Shown here: positions 45,983-53,539 of the stretch, piece by piece
How the letters are laid out: every line of letters begins with the position of its first letter
Position numbering within the stretch: the stretch's first letter is position 1
NCBI RefSeq assembly: GCF_016908315.1
Contig: NZ_JAFBDQ010000009.1
Coordinates: forward strand, 62,001-126,000
Origin: Halanaerobacter jeridensis
GTDB taxonomy: Bacteria > Bacillota > Halanaerobiia > Halobacteroidales > Halobacteroidaceae
Direction: 5' to 3'
Length of the DNA: 64,000 nucleotides
Program-made: the position numbers and the translations under genes
Notes under the pieces: generated by a model
The model's database searches: none
What the model saw: only the letters and a program-made list of their open reading frames with translations
What the model was told of the DNA's origin: nothing

Positions 45983-46463
45983 TTGAATTACCCCTTAATA
46001 TTCTATTAATTATAACTGCTAATAAAATATTAGCAGTAGAAGATAGTAATAAGCCGGGTATTAATCCAATAGTAAATCCTATCCCTAGTAAAGGTGCTAG
46101 TAGTCCAGGTAATAAAATCCCATTACATAAAATAGTAATAATTATTGCAATATAATTTTTTTTCTGTTTCAAATAACCTAAAACACCACCACAACTTACC
46201 ATTAAAACAGCAATCACTAAATGCAAGGCTCCTAAAGGGAAACCACTTAAAAAGGAAGATAACAGATGACCGATGAACAAAATAACACCACCAGGTTTGA
46301 TCCCTAATAATAATACTCCTAAATAACCAGATAAAGAATCTAAAGCAATACTACCTACTGGACTAGGGAATTTAATATACGAACCTACACCTGCCAGAGC
46401 AATTAATAAACTAATTTTAACTAAGCTATTAATTTTATTTCTATTACTCAATTGTTCTCTCAT
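45972..46463 (-). CDS. cblT: ECF-type S component, probable alpha-ribazole transporter CblT
   Basis: 163 residues, five or six membrane helices, S-component type (LIALAGVGSYIKFPSPVGSIALDSLSGYLGVLLLGIKPG; late ITILCNGILLPGLLAPLLGIG). No ATPase or T component for it is present, so it would share a general ECF module encoded elsewhere. Directly preceded by a cobalamin riboswitch and first in the operon. The assignment to alpha-ribazole rests on the adjoining cblS-like gene. Confidence 0.78.
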   Translation of the reverse strand: MREQLSNRNKINSLVKISLLIALAGVGSYIKFPSPVGSIALDSLSGYLGVLLLGIKPGGVILFIGHLLSSFLSGFPLGALHLVIAVLMVSCGGVLGYLKQKKNYIAIIITILCNGILLPGLLAPLLGIGFTIGLIPGLLLSSTANILLAVIINRILRGNSIGY

Positions 46464-46500
46464 TAATTACAACTCCCTTATAAAAAACATCTTTAACATA

Positions 46501-46755
46501 AAATTTCCCCAACCTTGGTAATCAAGATTGGGGAAATTAGATACAGCATACCCATTTCCTACTAATCCTGCTACCGAGGATGTATGATAACGTTTAGGCA
46601 GGTCTCCTGACTTCTAGCTTCACATTAGATTTACCTTCCTTAGTTAAAAACTAAGTGGCATTTCAAATCTAATTAACTAGTTACAGTGGCGGGCCCGTTC
46701 AGGATTTAAACCTGATTCCCTATTCTCCTTTAGTCGTAACTAAAGGCACCTAAAC
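46501..46755 (-). promoter_or_regulatory. Cobalamin riboswitch 1 with terminator (B12 synthesis operon)
   Basis: Minus strand. P1 is GTTTAGG (46755-46749) paired with CCTAAAC (46598-46592). Between them are the conserved AATAGGGAATC, the CGCCACTGTAAC core, GGAAGG, and GTCAGGAGACCTGCC. The expression platform ends in a hairpin at 46501-46538 (AATTTCCCCAA...TTGGGGAAATT) followed by TTTATG, so binding of AdoCbl is predicted to stop transcription before cblT. It is almost identical to riboswitch 2 at 54491-54746. Confidence 0.95.
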
Positions 46756-46853
46756 ATTAGTTAGTTAGTTATTTATTTATTTTTATACTGAGTTTCTAGT
46801 TAATTATAATACATTTTAACCCGCTTATGCAACCTGCTTATTTCTTAAAATAC

Positions 46854-46921
46854 AAAAACCCCCTATTTAACTTCAGCAGATATAATTAGCCCATACCTGA
46901 TAAAGTTACATAGGAGGTTTC
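46854..46921 (-). promoter_or_regulatory. Shared leader hairpin, copy 1
   Basis: Minus strand. Outer stem AAACCTCCTAT/ATAGGGGGTTT, then ACTT/AAGT, an internal loop TATC opposite GCTG, an inner stem AGGTAT/ATAtCT, and a 9-nt loop; a TTTTTG run follows. It is preceded by GGTAGAGAAAAAAG. Near-identical copies stand at 54849-54916 and 63372-63439. Terminator-like, upstream of the riboswitch in the same leader. I know no described RNA family that matches it. Confidence 0.8.
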
Positions 46922-46958
46922 TTTTTTCTCTACCTATAGTAACAATAATATTATATAA

Positions 46959-46976
46959 TTGTTATATTTTTATCAA
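46959..46976 (-). promoter_or_regulatory. Rex-like operator, copy 1
   Basis: Reads TTGTTATATTTTTATCAA on the plus strand, against the clostridial Rex consensus TTGTTAA-N4-TTAACAA: two mismatches in 14 defined positions. It lies 10 bp downstream of the -10 box, about where a repressor would block clearance. The same site stands at 55029-55046 and, slightly changed, at 63562-63579. Confidence 0.6.
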
Positions 46977-46986
46977 CTTTTTGTTT

Positions 46987-47015
46987 AGTATAACACGATT
47001 ACTAATAGTTTTCAA
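46987..47015 (-). promoter_or_regulatory. Promoter of the B12 synthesis operon
   Basis: Minus strand TTGAAA (47015-47010), 17-nt spacer, TATACT (46992-46987). It drives a leader of about 520 nt with hairpin and riboswitch before cblT. Confidence 0.85.
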
Positions 47016-47038
47016 GCTTTAATTTATAAAAACTCGGT

Positions 47039-47352
47039 TCTTCTACTGCTCCGATTACTTCATCACCATCAAAGACTGGAATTCCTCCACCAAATGTTAC
47101 TAAATCATCACTAGATACTTCAATGCCATATAATTCATTACCTGGCTATGCTAATTTCACTACTTATTTTTTCGTATTTCTCATCACAAATAAAATATAA
47201 ACCTTTTGCTAAGATAAACCAATACTCACTTGTAAAACATTATCCATTCTTTCTAGTGCAATTAACTTCCCTGCATTGTCAACAACTGTGATCACCATTC
47301 GTACCTCATTCTTTTCTGCCTCTTCTTTTGCTAACTCAATCATTCTTTCTGC
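47039..47352 (-). pseudogene. Decayed copy of the GlcG/HbpS-like gene
   Basis: Minus-strand remnant of the gene at 55845-56240. Readable blocks match ERMIELAKEEAEK, VVDNAGKLIALERMDN and GDEVIGAVEE, but a CAG codon has become TAG after the GLS triplet, another stop follows near the AKI region, and about 20 bases between two GCAGTAG repeats are deleted. It has no start: its 5' end runs into the last codons of exbD (shared 47340-47352). The 3' end stops just before the promoter cassette. Confidence 0.9.
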
Positions 47353-47744
47353 ACCACAAAGCTTAAATTATCTGCCTCTATCTTTTTTGTAATATCCATC
47401 AGCCTCACAATTTCTTGAAAATTAGATTTTTCATCTGCTACAATAGTCACTTTATTTTTTTTCTTATTTGATAATTTTTTTGCTAACTGCGACTCTAAAT
47501 TAGACCACGAAACCTGCTTTGCATTAGCACCAACATAAATTTGTCCTTGCTCGTCTAAAATAATATCCAACTTGTTTTGATGTTGTTTTTCCTCTGCCGT
47601 AGTAGTTGGCAGTTGAATATTCTTTTCAACTTGTTGGCTATTCAAAGTCGAAGTTACTATAAAAAAGATCAATAATAAGAACACTACATCTATTAATGGA
47701 GTTAAATTCAAGTCTAATTCCGGTTCTTTAACTTCATACCCCAT
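47340..47744 (-). CDS. exbD: Biopolymer transport protein ExbD
   Basis: 134 residues. Short cytoplasmic start, one membrane helix with the essential Asp (LNLTPLIDVVFLLLIFFIVTS), then a periplasmic domain. It forms the proton-driven motor with ExbB for TonB. The ATG at 47744 has AGGTGA at 6 nt; 47765 is a longer, less likely start. The last three residues and the stop are shared with glcG-derived sequence, so the native C-terminus has been replaced. It overlaps exbB by 11 bp. Confidence 0.92.
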   Translation of the reverse strand: MGYEVKEPELDLNLTPLIDVVFLLLIFFIVTSTLNSQQVEKNIQLPTTTAEEKQHQNKLDIILDEQGQIYVGANAKQVSWSNLESQLAKKLSNKKKNKVTIVADEKSNFQEIVRLMDITKKIEADNLSFVVQKE

Positions 47745-48351
47745 CATTGTCACCTGCCTCATCAAGATGATTAATTAATTCTACTTCTCTTTTTTCTGCA
47801 TGAGAGACCATCTTATGCAGGCGATTCATGAAATAATAATAGGCTCCTAAAGTCGGAATTGAAATAGTTAACCCCATAGCTGTTGTTAATAAAGCTTCAG
47901 AGATCCCACCTGCTAACTGCTGGGGCTGCCCATTTAAAGACAATACATGAAAAGTTTTAATTATTCCTACAACAGTGCCCAACAGACCTAAAGACGGAGC
48001 TATTTTGCCTAAAAAGTTGAGGATTCCTAAATGCTGTTCTAATTTAGGGAACTCTTCTAATTTAACTTCTTCCATCTGCTTTTTTATCTGTTCAGGTTCT
48101 TTGCCTCTATACAAAATTCCCTGCTTTATAATTTTAGCAATCGGCTGGTCGTTAGTTTCGCACAACGCAACTGCCTCTTGAATCTTTCCCGCTGCAATCT
48201 TATTTTTTATATCTTGCATTACCTGATCAGATAAATAACCTGAAGCCTTAATAAATTGATAAGCCCGTTCAATAATAATTGTTAATGCAATTACTGATGT
48301 TGCTAATAAAGGATAGATGACAACGCCACCCTTAGTTAATAAATAATTCAT
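47734..48351 (-). CDS. exbB: Biopolymer transport protein ExbB (MotA/TolQ family)
   Basis: 205 residues with three membrane helices: VVIYPLLATSVIALTIIIERA, FLGKIAPSLGLLGTVVGIIKTF, and GISEALLTTAMGLTISIPTLGAYYYF, the two last carrying the conserved Gly/Thr pore motifs. It makes the pentameric stator around ExbD. It lies 10 bp after tonB and overlaps exbD, in the B12 uptake operon, so the complex is likely dedicated to BtuB. Confidence 0.94.
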   Translation of the reverse strand: MNYLLTKGGVVIYPLLATSVIALTIIIERAYQFIKASGYLSDQVMQDIKNKIAAGKIQEAVALCETNDQPIAKIIKQGILYRGKEPEQIKKQMEEVKLEEFPKLEQHLGILNFLGKIAPSLGLLGTVVGIIKTFHVLSLNGQPQQLAGGISEALLTTAMGLTISIPTLGAYYYFMNRLHKMVSHAEKREVELINHLDEAGDNDGV

Positions 48352-48361
48352 CTTATCACCT

Positions 48362-49177
48362 CTACAAACTATATTTAATCGGAACTAAAATCCAACTACC
48401 TACTTCTTTTTCTTTTCTCTGCGCCGCTTTAAATTCCCAGTTCTTCACTGCCTTTTTAGCCGCTGCATCTAACTTTTGATACCCAGATGACTCTTTAACT
48501 TCAGTTTTAGTAACTTCTCCTTGGTCATTAACTAAAATTTTCAATACTACCCGTCCTTCAATTTCTCTCCGCCGCATCTTTTCAGGATAGACCGGAGGTT
48601 GGTTATTAATTACCGCAGGCGGCTGCACTCCCGCCGGCTTCCCCTCCGTTAAATCTACCTGCTCATTCTTCTCATTTTCTTGCTCATTTTCTTGCTCATT
48701 TTCTTGCTCATTTTCTTGCTTATCCTCTTGCTTATCCTCTTGCTTATCCTCTTGCTTATCCTTTTGCTCATCCTTTTGCTCATCCTTTTGCTCATCCTTT
48801 TGCTCATCCTTTTGTTTATCCTTTTGTTTATCCTTTTGTTTATCCTTTTGTTTATCCTCTTGTTTATCCTTTTGTTTATCTTCTTGTTTATCTTCTTGTT
48901 TATCTTCTTGTTTATCTTCTTGTTTATCTTCTTGTTTATCTTCTTGCTTATCCTCTTGCTTATCCTCTTGCTTATCCTCTTGCTTATCCTTTGCAGCAGC
49001 TAAATTATTAGTTTGTTTCTCCTGAACATTAAAACTAACTTTTTGGGGAGTAGAATTTTTAGTAGCCATTAAATTACCACTCTGAAACATCCATTCTCCT
49101 ATATTGAGCACACACAAATGAACAAGCAATGCTATTATTAACGATATTTTTAAAGGCTTAGAAGGCTGTTGGATTAT
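48362..49177 (-). CDS. tonB: TonB protein with KQED-repeat linker; start probably ATA
   Basis: About 271 residues. N-terminal membrane anchor (PLKISLIIALLVHLCVLNIGEW), a 104-residue linker of roughly 26 tetrapeptides of KQED/KQKD/EQKD type instead of the usual Pro-rich one, and a TonB C-terminal domain (PPVYPEKMRRREIEGRVVLKI...GSWILVPIKYSL). The only standard start (TTG, 49129) cuts the anchor to a dozen residues. An ATA at 49177 (or ATC, 49174) sits 6 nt after GGGGAG and gives a complete anchor, so it is preferred; a stop is just upstream. Links BtuB to ExbBD. Confidence 0.85.
   Translation of the reverse strand: MIQQPSKPLKISLIIALLVHLCVLNIGEWMFQSGNLMATKNSTPQKVSFNVQEKQTNNLAAAKDKQEDKQEDKQEDKQEDKQEDKQEDKQEDKQEDKQEDKQKDKQEDKQKDKQKDKQKDKQKDEQKDEQKDEQKDEQKDKQEDKQEDKQEDKQENEQENEQENEQENEKNEQVDLTEGKPAGVQPPAVINNQPPVYPEKMRRREIEGRVVLKILVNDQGEVTKTEVKESSGYQKLDAAAKKAVKNWEFKAAQRKEKEVGSWILVPIKYSL
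48674..48985 (-). repeat. 12-bp tandem repeat in the tonB linker
   Basis: About 26 units of aagcaagaggat and one- or two-base variants (encoding KQED, KQKD, EQKD, EQEN). Blocks of like variants cluster, as expected for slippage or unequal crossing over. Its plus strand is also open (Leu/Ile/Phe rich) but has no ribosome site and is a by-product. Confidence 0.93.
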
Positions 49178-49245
49178 TGATCACTCCCCATTTTTTATAG
49201 TTGTAGCTGAATTAATTTCTTAGTTCATAGAAGAAATATCCTTGA

Positions 49246-51183
49246 TTAAAATTCAGTGATTACTGTCATCATATAATTTCTTTCTGCCATTGGATAACCT
49301 GCGCGCACTTCATACTCTCGGTCTAATAAGTTATTAATTTCTAAACTCAATTTGAAGTCATAATTATTAATTTGATAATCTTTACTTACTTTCCCATCAA
49401 GAACAAAATAAGAGGCTAAATCTCCAGTCCGTCCATCTACTAATTGAGCATTCACAGCAGTAGCAAACTCATCTGCCCTATAATTTAAATCTAAATTAGC
49501 TTTATGATAAGGTCTATATTCTAACCTTTTTCCGGCAGTAGTATTCACTGCATCTAAATACGTATAATTAAATCCAGCTGTAATCTTTTCATTCAACTCT
49601 CGTTTCGCATTTAATTCTACTCCACTAATTTCAGCTTGATTAACATTATAAGGTCGATATACCCCATCATCTCCTGGAGCCCAATCTATTAAATCTTCTA
49701 CATCACGTTGGAATAAACTTACCTTAATTTTACTCTGCTCAGTTAAATAAGTACTCCCTATTTCATAGGCGACAGCAGTTTCGGGTTCTAAATCAGGATT
49801 CCCTTCAGTATAAGCACTAGCAGGCCAATATAAATCATTAAATGTCGGCGTCCGATAAGCTTGACCTCCCGATAAATGCAACTTTAAATTTTGGTTGAAC
49901 TCATACACCATCCCTGACCGTGGAGAAATCTCAGAGCCAAACTTCTCATGATCGTCATAACGACTACCTAGATTTACTATTATAGCTTCATTAACTGCCC
50001 ATTTATCTTGCACAAATAAAGCTTTATTTAACGTTTCGTGTTCTCCATTCTTATTACTATCAATCTCATTCTGCTTAACTGTAGTACCATAACTTAAAGT
50101 ATGGTCTTGATAATACTTAGTTCTACTAAAATCCAACCCCATCCGATTCGTATCATGAATACTTCTATCAATATTTTCAGTCAAGTTAATATTATTTACT
50201 TCTTTTCTTTCACTACCATCATAATAGTACACATCACCATTTTGGTCACGATAATAATTATTAAAATCTGCTGGATCATCTTGATTAGAATAATATTTGT
50301 CGTAATAACTCTGTTCATGTTGATTATAATAAGCTAATACTTTAGTATCTGTATCTTCACGCTGCTGTTTCCAAGTCAGATTGATATTTTTATCTTCATC
50401 ATTTTGTTGAGCATTAGGACTGGGATTCGTAATTTTCCCCGGAGTTCCTTTATCAGAATCATTATAGCGCAGGGATAGAATTAAATCAGAATACTTAGTT
50501 AATTGATAATCGAATTTAGTAAATAAATTATACTGTTCTAAATCACTATTATCTGGAATATCTCTATGTCCATCAGATTTTTTCGCAGTCACTGCTACAT
50601 TATAATTTAATTTTTTGCCTCCCCCTTGTTGCGTTAAACTGTATTGCTGGGTATTAAAAGAACCATAACCCATCTTCACATTAGTTCTTGCTTTATCAGT
50701 CCCGCTTTTAGTAATGATATTTACAACTCCTCCTAAGGCATTTGCACCATAAATAGCCGAAGCGGGACCGCGCAGCACTTCAATCTTTTCTATTTGCTCA
50801 ATATTTAAGCGACTTAAATCAATCTGTCCACTCTGCCTACTGTTCATGGGCTGCCCATCAATCAAAACCAAAACCTGTTCCGGCTGAGAACCACGAATAC
50901 TAATTGTTTTGACTCCTGCTACTCCACTATAATCATTAATCTGCACTCCAGTAATATCTTTTAATAAATCTGCTGCATTATAAGCATTCTTATTGCTGAT
51001 ATCCTCTTGGTCTATTACTTCACCACTAACAGATGTTTCGGATAATTCTTCTTCATATTTAGAAGCAGTAACTACAATTTCTTCTAAGCTAAACGTCTCT
51101 TCTTCTCCTTCTTCAGCTCGCACCTCACCTATTATCAAAGTACAACTTAAGATTAATGTTAAAACAATAATCCACTTTTTCAT
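49246..51183 (-). CDS. btuB: TonB-dependent cobalamin receptor BtuB
   Basis: 645 residues. Signal peptide, TonB box EEIVVTAS, plug domain (ISIRGSQPEQVLVLIDGQPMN, EKIEVLRGPASAIYGANALGGVVNIITKSG), then a 22-strand-type barrel that ends in TVITEF with a C-terminal Phe. The substrate is inferred from position: directly after btuFCD and under the B12 riboswitch operon. It is direct evidence that the cell has an outer membrane. Confidence 0.93.
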   Translation of the reverse strand: MKKWIIVLTLILSCTLIIGEVRAEEGEEETFSLEEIVVTASKYEEELSETSVSGEVIDQEDISNKNAYNAADLLKDITGVQINDYSGVAGVKTISIRGSQPEQVLVLIDGQPMNSRQSGQIDLSRLNIEQIEKIEVLRGPASAIYGANALGGVVNIITKSGTDKARTNVKMGYGSFNTQQYSLTQQGGGKKLNYNVAVTAKKSDGHRDIPDNSDLEQYNLFTKFDYQLTKYSDLILSLRYNDSDKGTPGKITNPSPNAQQNDEDKNINLTWKQQREDTDTKVLAYYNQHEQSYYDKYYSNQDDPADFNNYYRDQNGDVYYYDGSERKEVNNINLTENIDRSIHDTNRMGLDFSRTKYYQDHTLSYGTTVKQNEIDSNKNGEHETLNKALFVQDKWAVNEAIIVNLGSRYDDHEKFGSEISPRSGMVYEFNQNLKLHLSGGQAYRTPTFNDLYWPASAYTEGNPDLEPETAVAYEIGSTYLTEQSKIKVSLFQRDVEDLIDWAPGDDGVYRPYNVNQAEISGVELNAKRELNEKITAGFNYTYLDAVNTTAGKRLEYRPYHKANLDLNYRADEFATAVNAQLVDGRTGDLASYFVLDGKVSKDYQINNYDFKLSLEINNLLDREYEVRAGYPMAERNYMMTVITEF

Positions 51184-51200
51184 AATTAATTTTCACTCCC

Positions 51201-52466
51201 TTAATTTTTAATTATTTCATCTATTGCTTTTAAAGTCGAAACTGTATCTTCAACTTCTTTAATTTCTTGCTGTAGTAACTGTTTGAATAGTTCACTTCCT
51301 GCTCCAGAGGTATAATCCCTCTCTTCTATGTTATGCCCATTAACAACAATTACTTCTTTCCCTTGCTTAGCTGCCCAAAGAGCAGCTTTTAAATTAAATA
51401 AATTGCCGTTCCCAATAGGAACTTCTGTTAAAATTACCGTTTCGGCTGTTTTGATTTTATTTAAGTTTTGTTGATGCTTTGCTTCAGAAATTGGGGCAAA
51501 GGGTTCTTCAATCACAGTCTCAATATTATAAGATGTAGCCATTTCCCAATCAGAATCTTGTTTATTAACTACTCCACAGCTCAATTGATAGCCCTTTTTA
51601 ACTAACTGTTCCATTAATTCACGACCTGTCCCGCCTCCACAAATTAAATGAATCTTATGTTCCAATTTAGACTGAGGAATATACTGCTGATCAATTAGAG
51701 TAACATACGGAGTGTTATCCGGATAATGATATTTAACAGTTACTTCAGAACCATAGACCTCGCTTATATTCTCAGAAGTAATGATCTCTTGGGGCGTCCC
51801 AAAACTATGAATCTGACCTTGGTCAATCAATAATAATTTATCACAATATTTGGCTGCTAAATTTAAGTCATGGAGCACAACTAAAATAGTTAGTTCTTGT
51901 TCGTGATTAAGCCGTTTTAACAGATTCATTATTTCTAATTGATAATTAATATCTAAATTAGAAGTCGGTTCATCTAATAACAACACTTCAGGATTTTGAG
52001 CCAAGCTTCTAGCCACAATCACCCGCTGACGCTCTCCGCCGCTTAACTGATTAATATATCTATCTTTCAAGTCGAAAGTATTCGTCAACTTCATTACTTC
52101 TTTAGCTATTGCAAAATCTTCTTCTTGTTCACTACTAAACCTCTCAATATAAGGAGTGCGCCCCATCAATACTATCTCTTCTACAGTAAAATCAAAGTTA
52201 ATCTCAGTACTTTGCGGCACCACAGCCAAATTTCGAGCCAATTCTTTTTTATCTAACTGATGGAGGTTATCACCATCTAAATAAACTAAACCTTGCTGGG
52301 GTTTAAATTTAGAATTTATATTTTTTAATAAAGTAGACTTCCCTGAGCCATTAGGACCAATTAAACCTATAAATTCTCCCTGCTGCATAGAAAAATTGAT
52401 ATCCTCTAAAACTTTTAATTGGTCATATTTATAACTCAGTGCTTCAACTTCTATTTTACTTCTCAT
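51201..52466 (-). CDS. btuD: B12 ABC transporter ATP-binding protein with extra C-terminal domain
   Basis: 421 residues. Residues 1-250 are an iron/B12-type ABC ATPase: Walker A IGPNGSGKSTLL, Q-loop VPQST, signature NQLSGGERQRV, Walker B LLLDEPTSNLD, and His VLHDLNLA. About 160 further residues follow, opening with HKIHLICGGGTGRELMEQLVKKG and including LTEVPIGNGNLFNLKAALWAAKQGKEVIVVNG. That domain looks Rossmann-like with a glycine-rich loop; I cannot name it. Lies 11 bp after btuC. Confidence 0.92.
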   Translation of the reverse strand: MRSKIEVEALSYKYDQLKVLEDINFSMQQGEFIGLIGPNGSGKSTLLKNINSKFKPQQGLVYLDGDNLHQLDKKELARNLAVVPQSTEINFDFTVEEIVLMGRTPYIERFSSEQEEDFAIAKEVMKLTNTFDLKDRYINQLSGGERQRVIVARSLAQNPEVLLLDEPTSNLDINYQLEIMNLLKRLNHEQELTILVVLHDLNLAAKYCDKLLLIDQGQIHSFGTPQEIITSENISEVYGSEVTVKYHYPDNTPYVTLIDQQYIPQSKLEHKIHLICGGGTGRELMEQLVKKGYQLSCGVVNKQDSDWEMATSYNIETVIEEPFAPISEAKHQQNLNKIKTAETVILTEVPIGNGNLFNLKAALWAAKQGKEVIVVNGHNIEERDYTSGAGSELFKQLLQQEIKEVEDTVSTLKAIDEIIKN

Positions 52467-52477
52467 TTTATCCCCCC

Positions 52478-53524
52478 CTAAAATCCTGCCGTCTTCTTTT
52501 TCTTATTTAATAAATAAAGAAAAAATGGCCCGCCAAATAATGAAGTTATAATTCCTACCGGAATTTCAGTCGGTGCAATTACTGTTCGGGCAAAAATATC
52601 AGTACTAATCAGAAAAATTGCTCCTACTAAAGCCGAACTAGGAATTAAAATTCTATGGTCTGGTCCGACTAATAACCTCACTAAATGAGGAATAATTAAC
52701 CCTACAAATCCAATTATTCCACTTCCGGCTACGGCTGCTCCTGCCAACAAAGACGCAGTCACTAGTAAAATCTTTTTGAGAAATTCTACTTCTAATCCCA
52801 AACTTTGAGCTGTTTCTGCACCTAAAAGCAGGACATTTAAATCTTTAGCAAAGAGGTGAATAATAATATAACCTCCTATAATATAAAGCCAAATCATCTC
52901 CACCTGCTGCCAACCTTTAGACGACAAACTACCCATCATCCAATATACAATCTGCTGCATGCTGTCATTATTGAAAACCATCAATAATGATACAAGTGCT
53001 GATAAGAATGCTCCTACTGCCACACCAGCCAATAGCAAAGTGCTAACTGAAATTTTATCTCCTACTTGGGCCAATTTATAGACAATAAATACTGTGATTA
53101 CTGCTCCTAAAAAGGCGAACAAAGGAATAGTATTCAACGCTAAAAATTCAAACTCTAAATCCAAAACTAATCCTAAAGTAGCACCTAAGGAAGCACCAGA
53201 AGAAATTCCAATCACATACGGGTCAGCCATCGGGTTTTTCAATAATGCCTGGAATACTGTCCCCGAAGTAGCTAAGGCCAAACCGACTAATCCTGCTAAT
53301 AAAACCCGCGGCAACCTTATTTTAAATATAATTGTTTCGTGAACGCCCACATCACTTATCTGAGTTAATTCTTTTAAAAACGGAATTTTGGCCAGTATTA
53401 TTTTAATCACATGACCCAGAGGAATTTCAACTGCCCCTAAGCTCACTGCTGTAATAATTATTAAGACTAAAAATAATAATAAACCTAACAAAATAAGATT
53501 CCAACTTTTCCTTTTTTTCTGCAC
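52478..53524 (-). CDS. btuC: B12 ABC transporter permease BtuC
   Basis: 348 residues, FecCD/BtuC family, about ten membrane helices. IFKIRLPRVLLAGLVGLALATSGTVFQALLKNPMADPYVIGISSGASLGA and GIIGFVGLIIPHLVRLLVGPDHR, the latter the ATPase-coupling region, are diagnostic. It lies 15 bp after btuF. Confidence 0.95.
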   Translation of the reverse strand: MQKKRKSWNLILLGLLLFLVLIIITAVSLGAVEIPLGHVIKIILAKIPFLKELTQISDVGVHETIIFKIRLPRVLLAGLVGLALATSGTVFQALLKNPMADPYVIGISSGASLGATLGLVLDLEFEFLALNTIPLFAFLGAVITVFIVYKLAQVGDKISVSTLLLAGVAVGAFLSALVSLLMVFNNDSMQQIVYWMMGSLSSKGWQQVEMIWLYIIGGYIIIHLFAKDLNVLLLGAETAQSLGLEVEFLKKILLVTASLLAGAAVAGSGIIGFVGLIIPHLVRLLVGPDHRILIPSSALVGAIFLISTDIFARTVIAPTEIPVGIITSLFGGPFFLYLLNKKKKTAGF

Positions 53525-53539
53525 TGTTTATCAACTCAC

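Noticed and set aside
46592-46755. Possible non-coding RNA gene or other riboswitch class
   Set aside because: All cobalamin riboswitch landmarks are present in order, and the gene behind it fits; no other class needed.
47039-47352. Short real gene downstream of exbD
   Set aside because: Several stops and a deletion relative to the intact copy at 55845-56240; no start codon of its own.
48674-48985. Possible CRISPR array
   Set aside because: The units are contiguous 12-mers with no spacers and code for the TonB linker.
48680-49003. Plus-strand open frame of Leu, Ile and Phe only
   Set aside because: It is the complement of the 12-bp tonB repeat. No ribosome site; composition is a by-product of the repeat.
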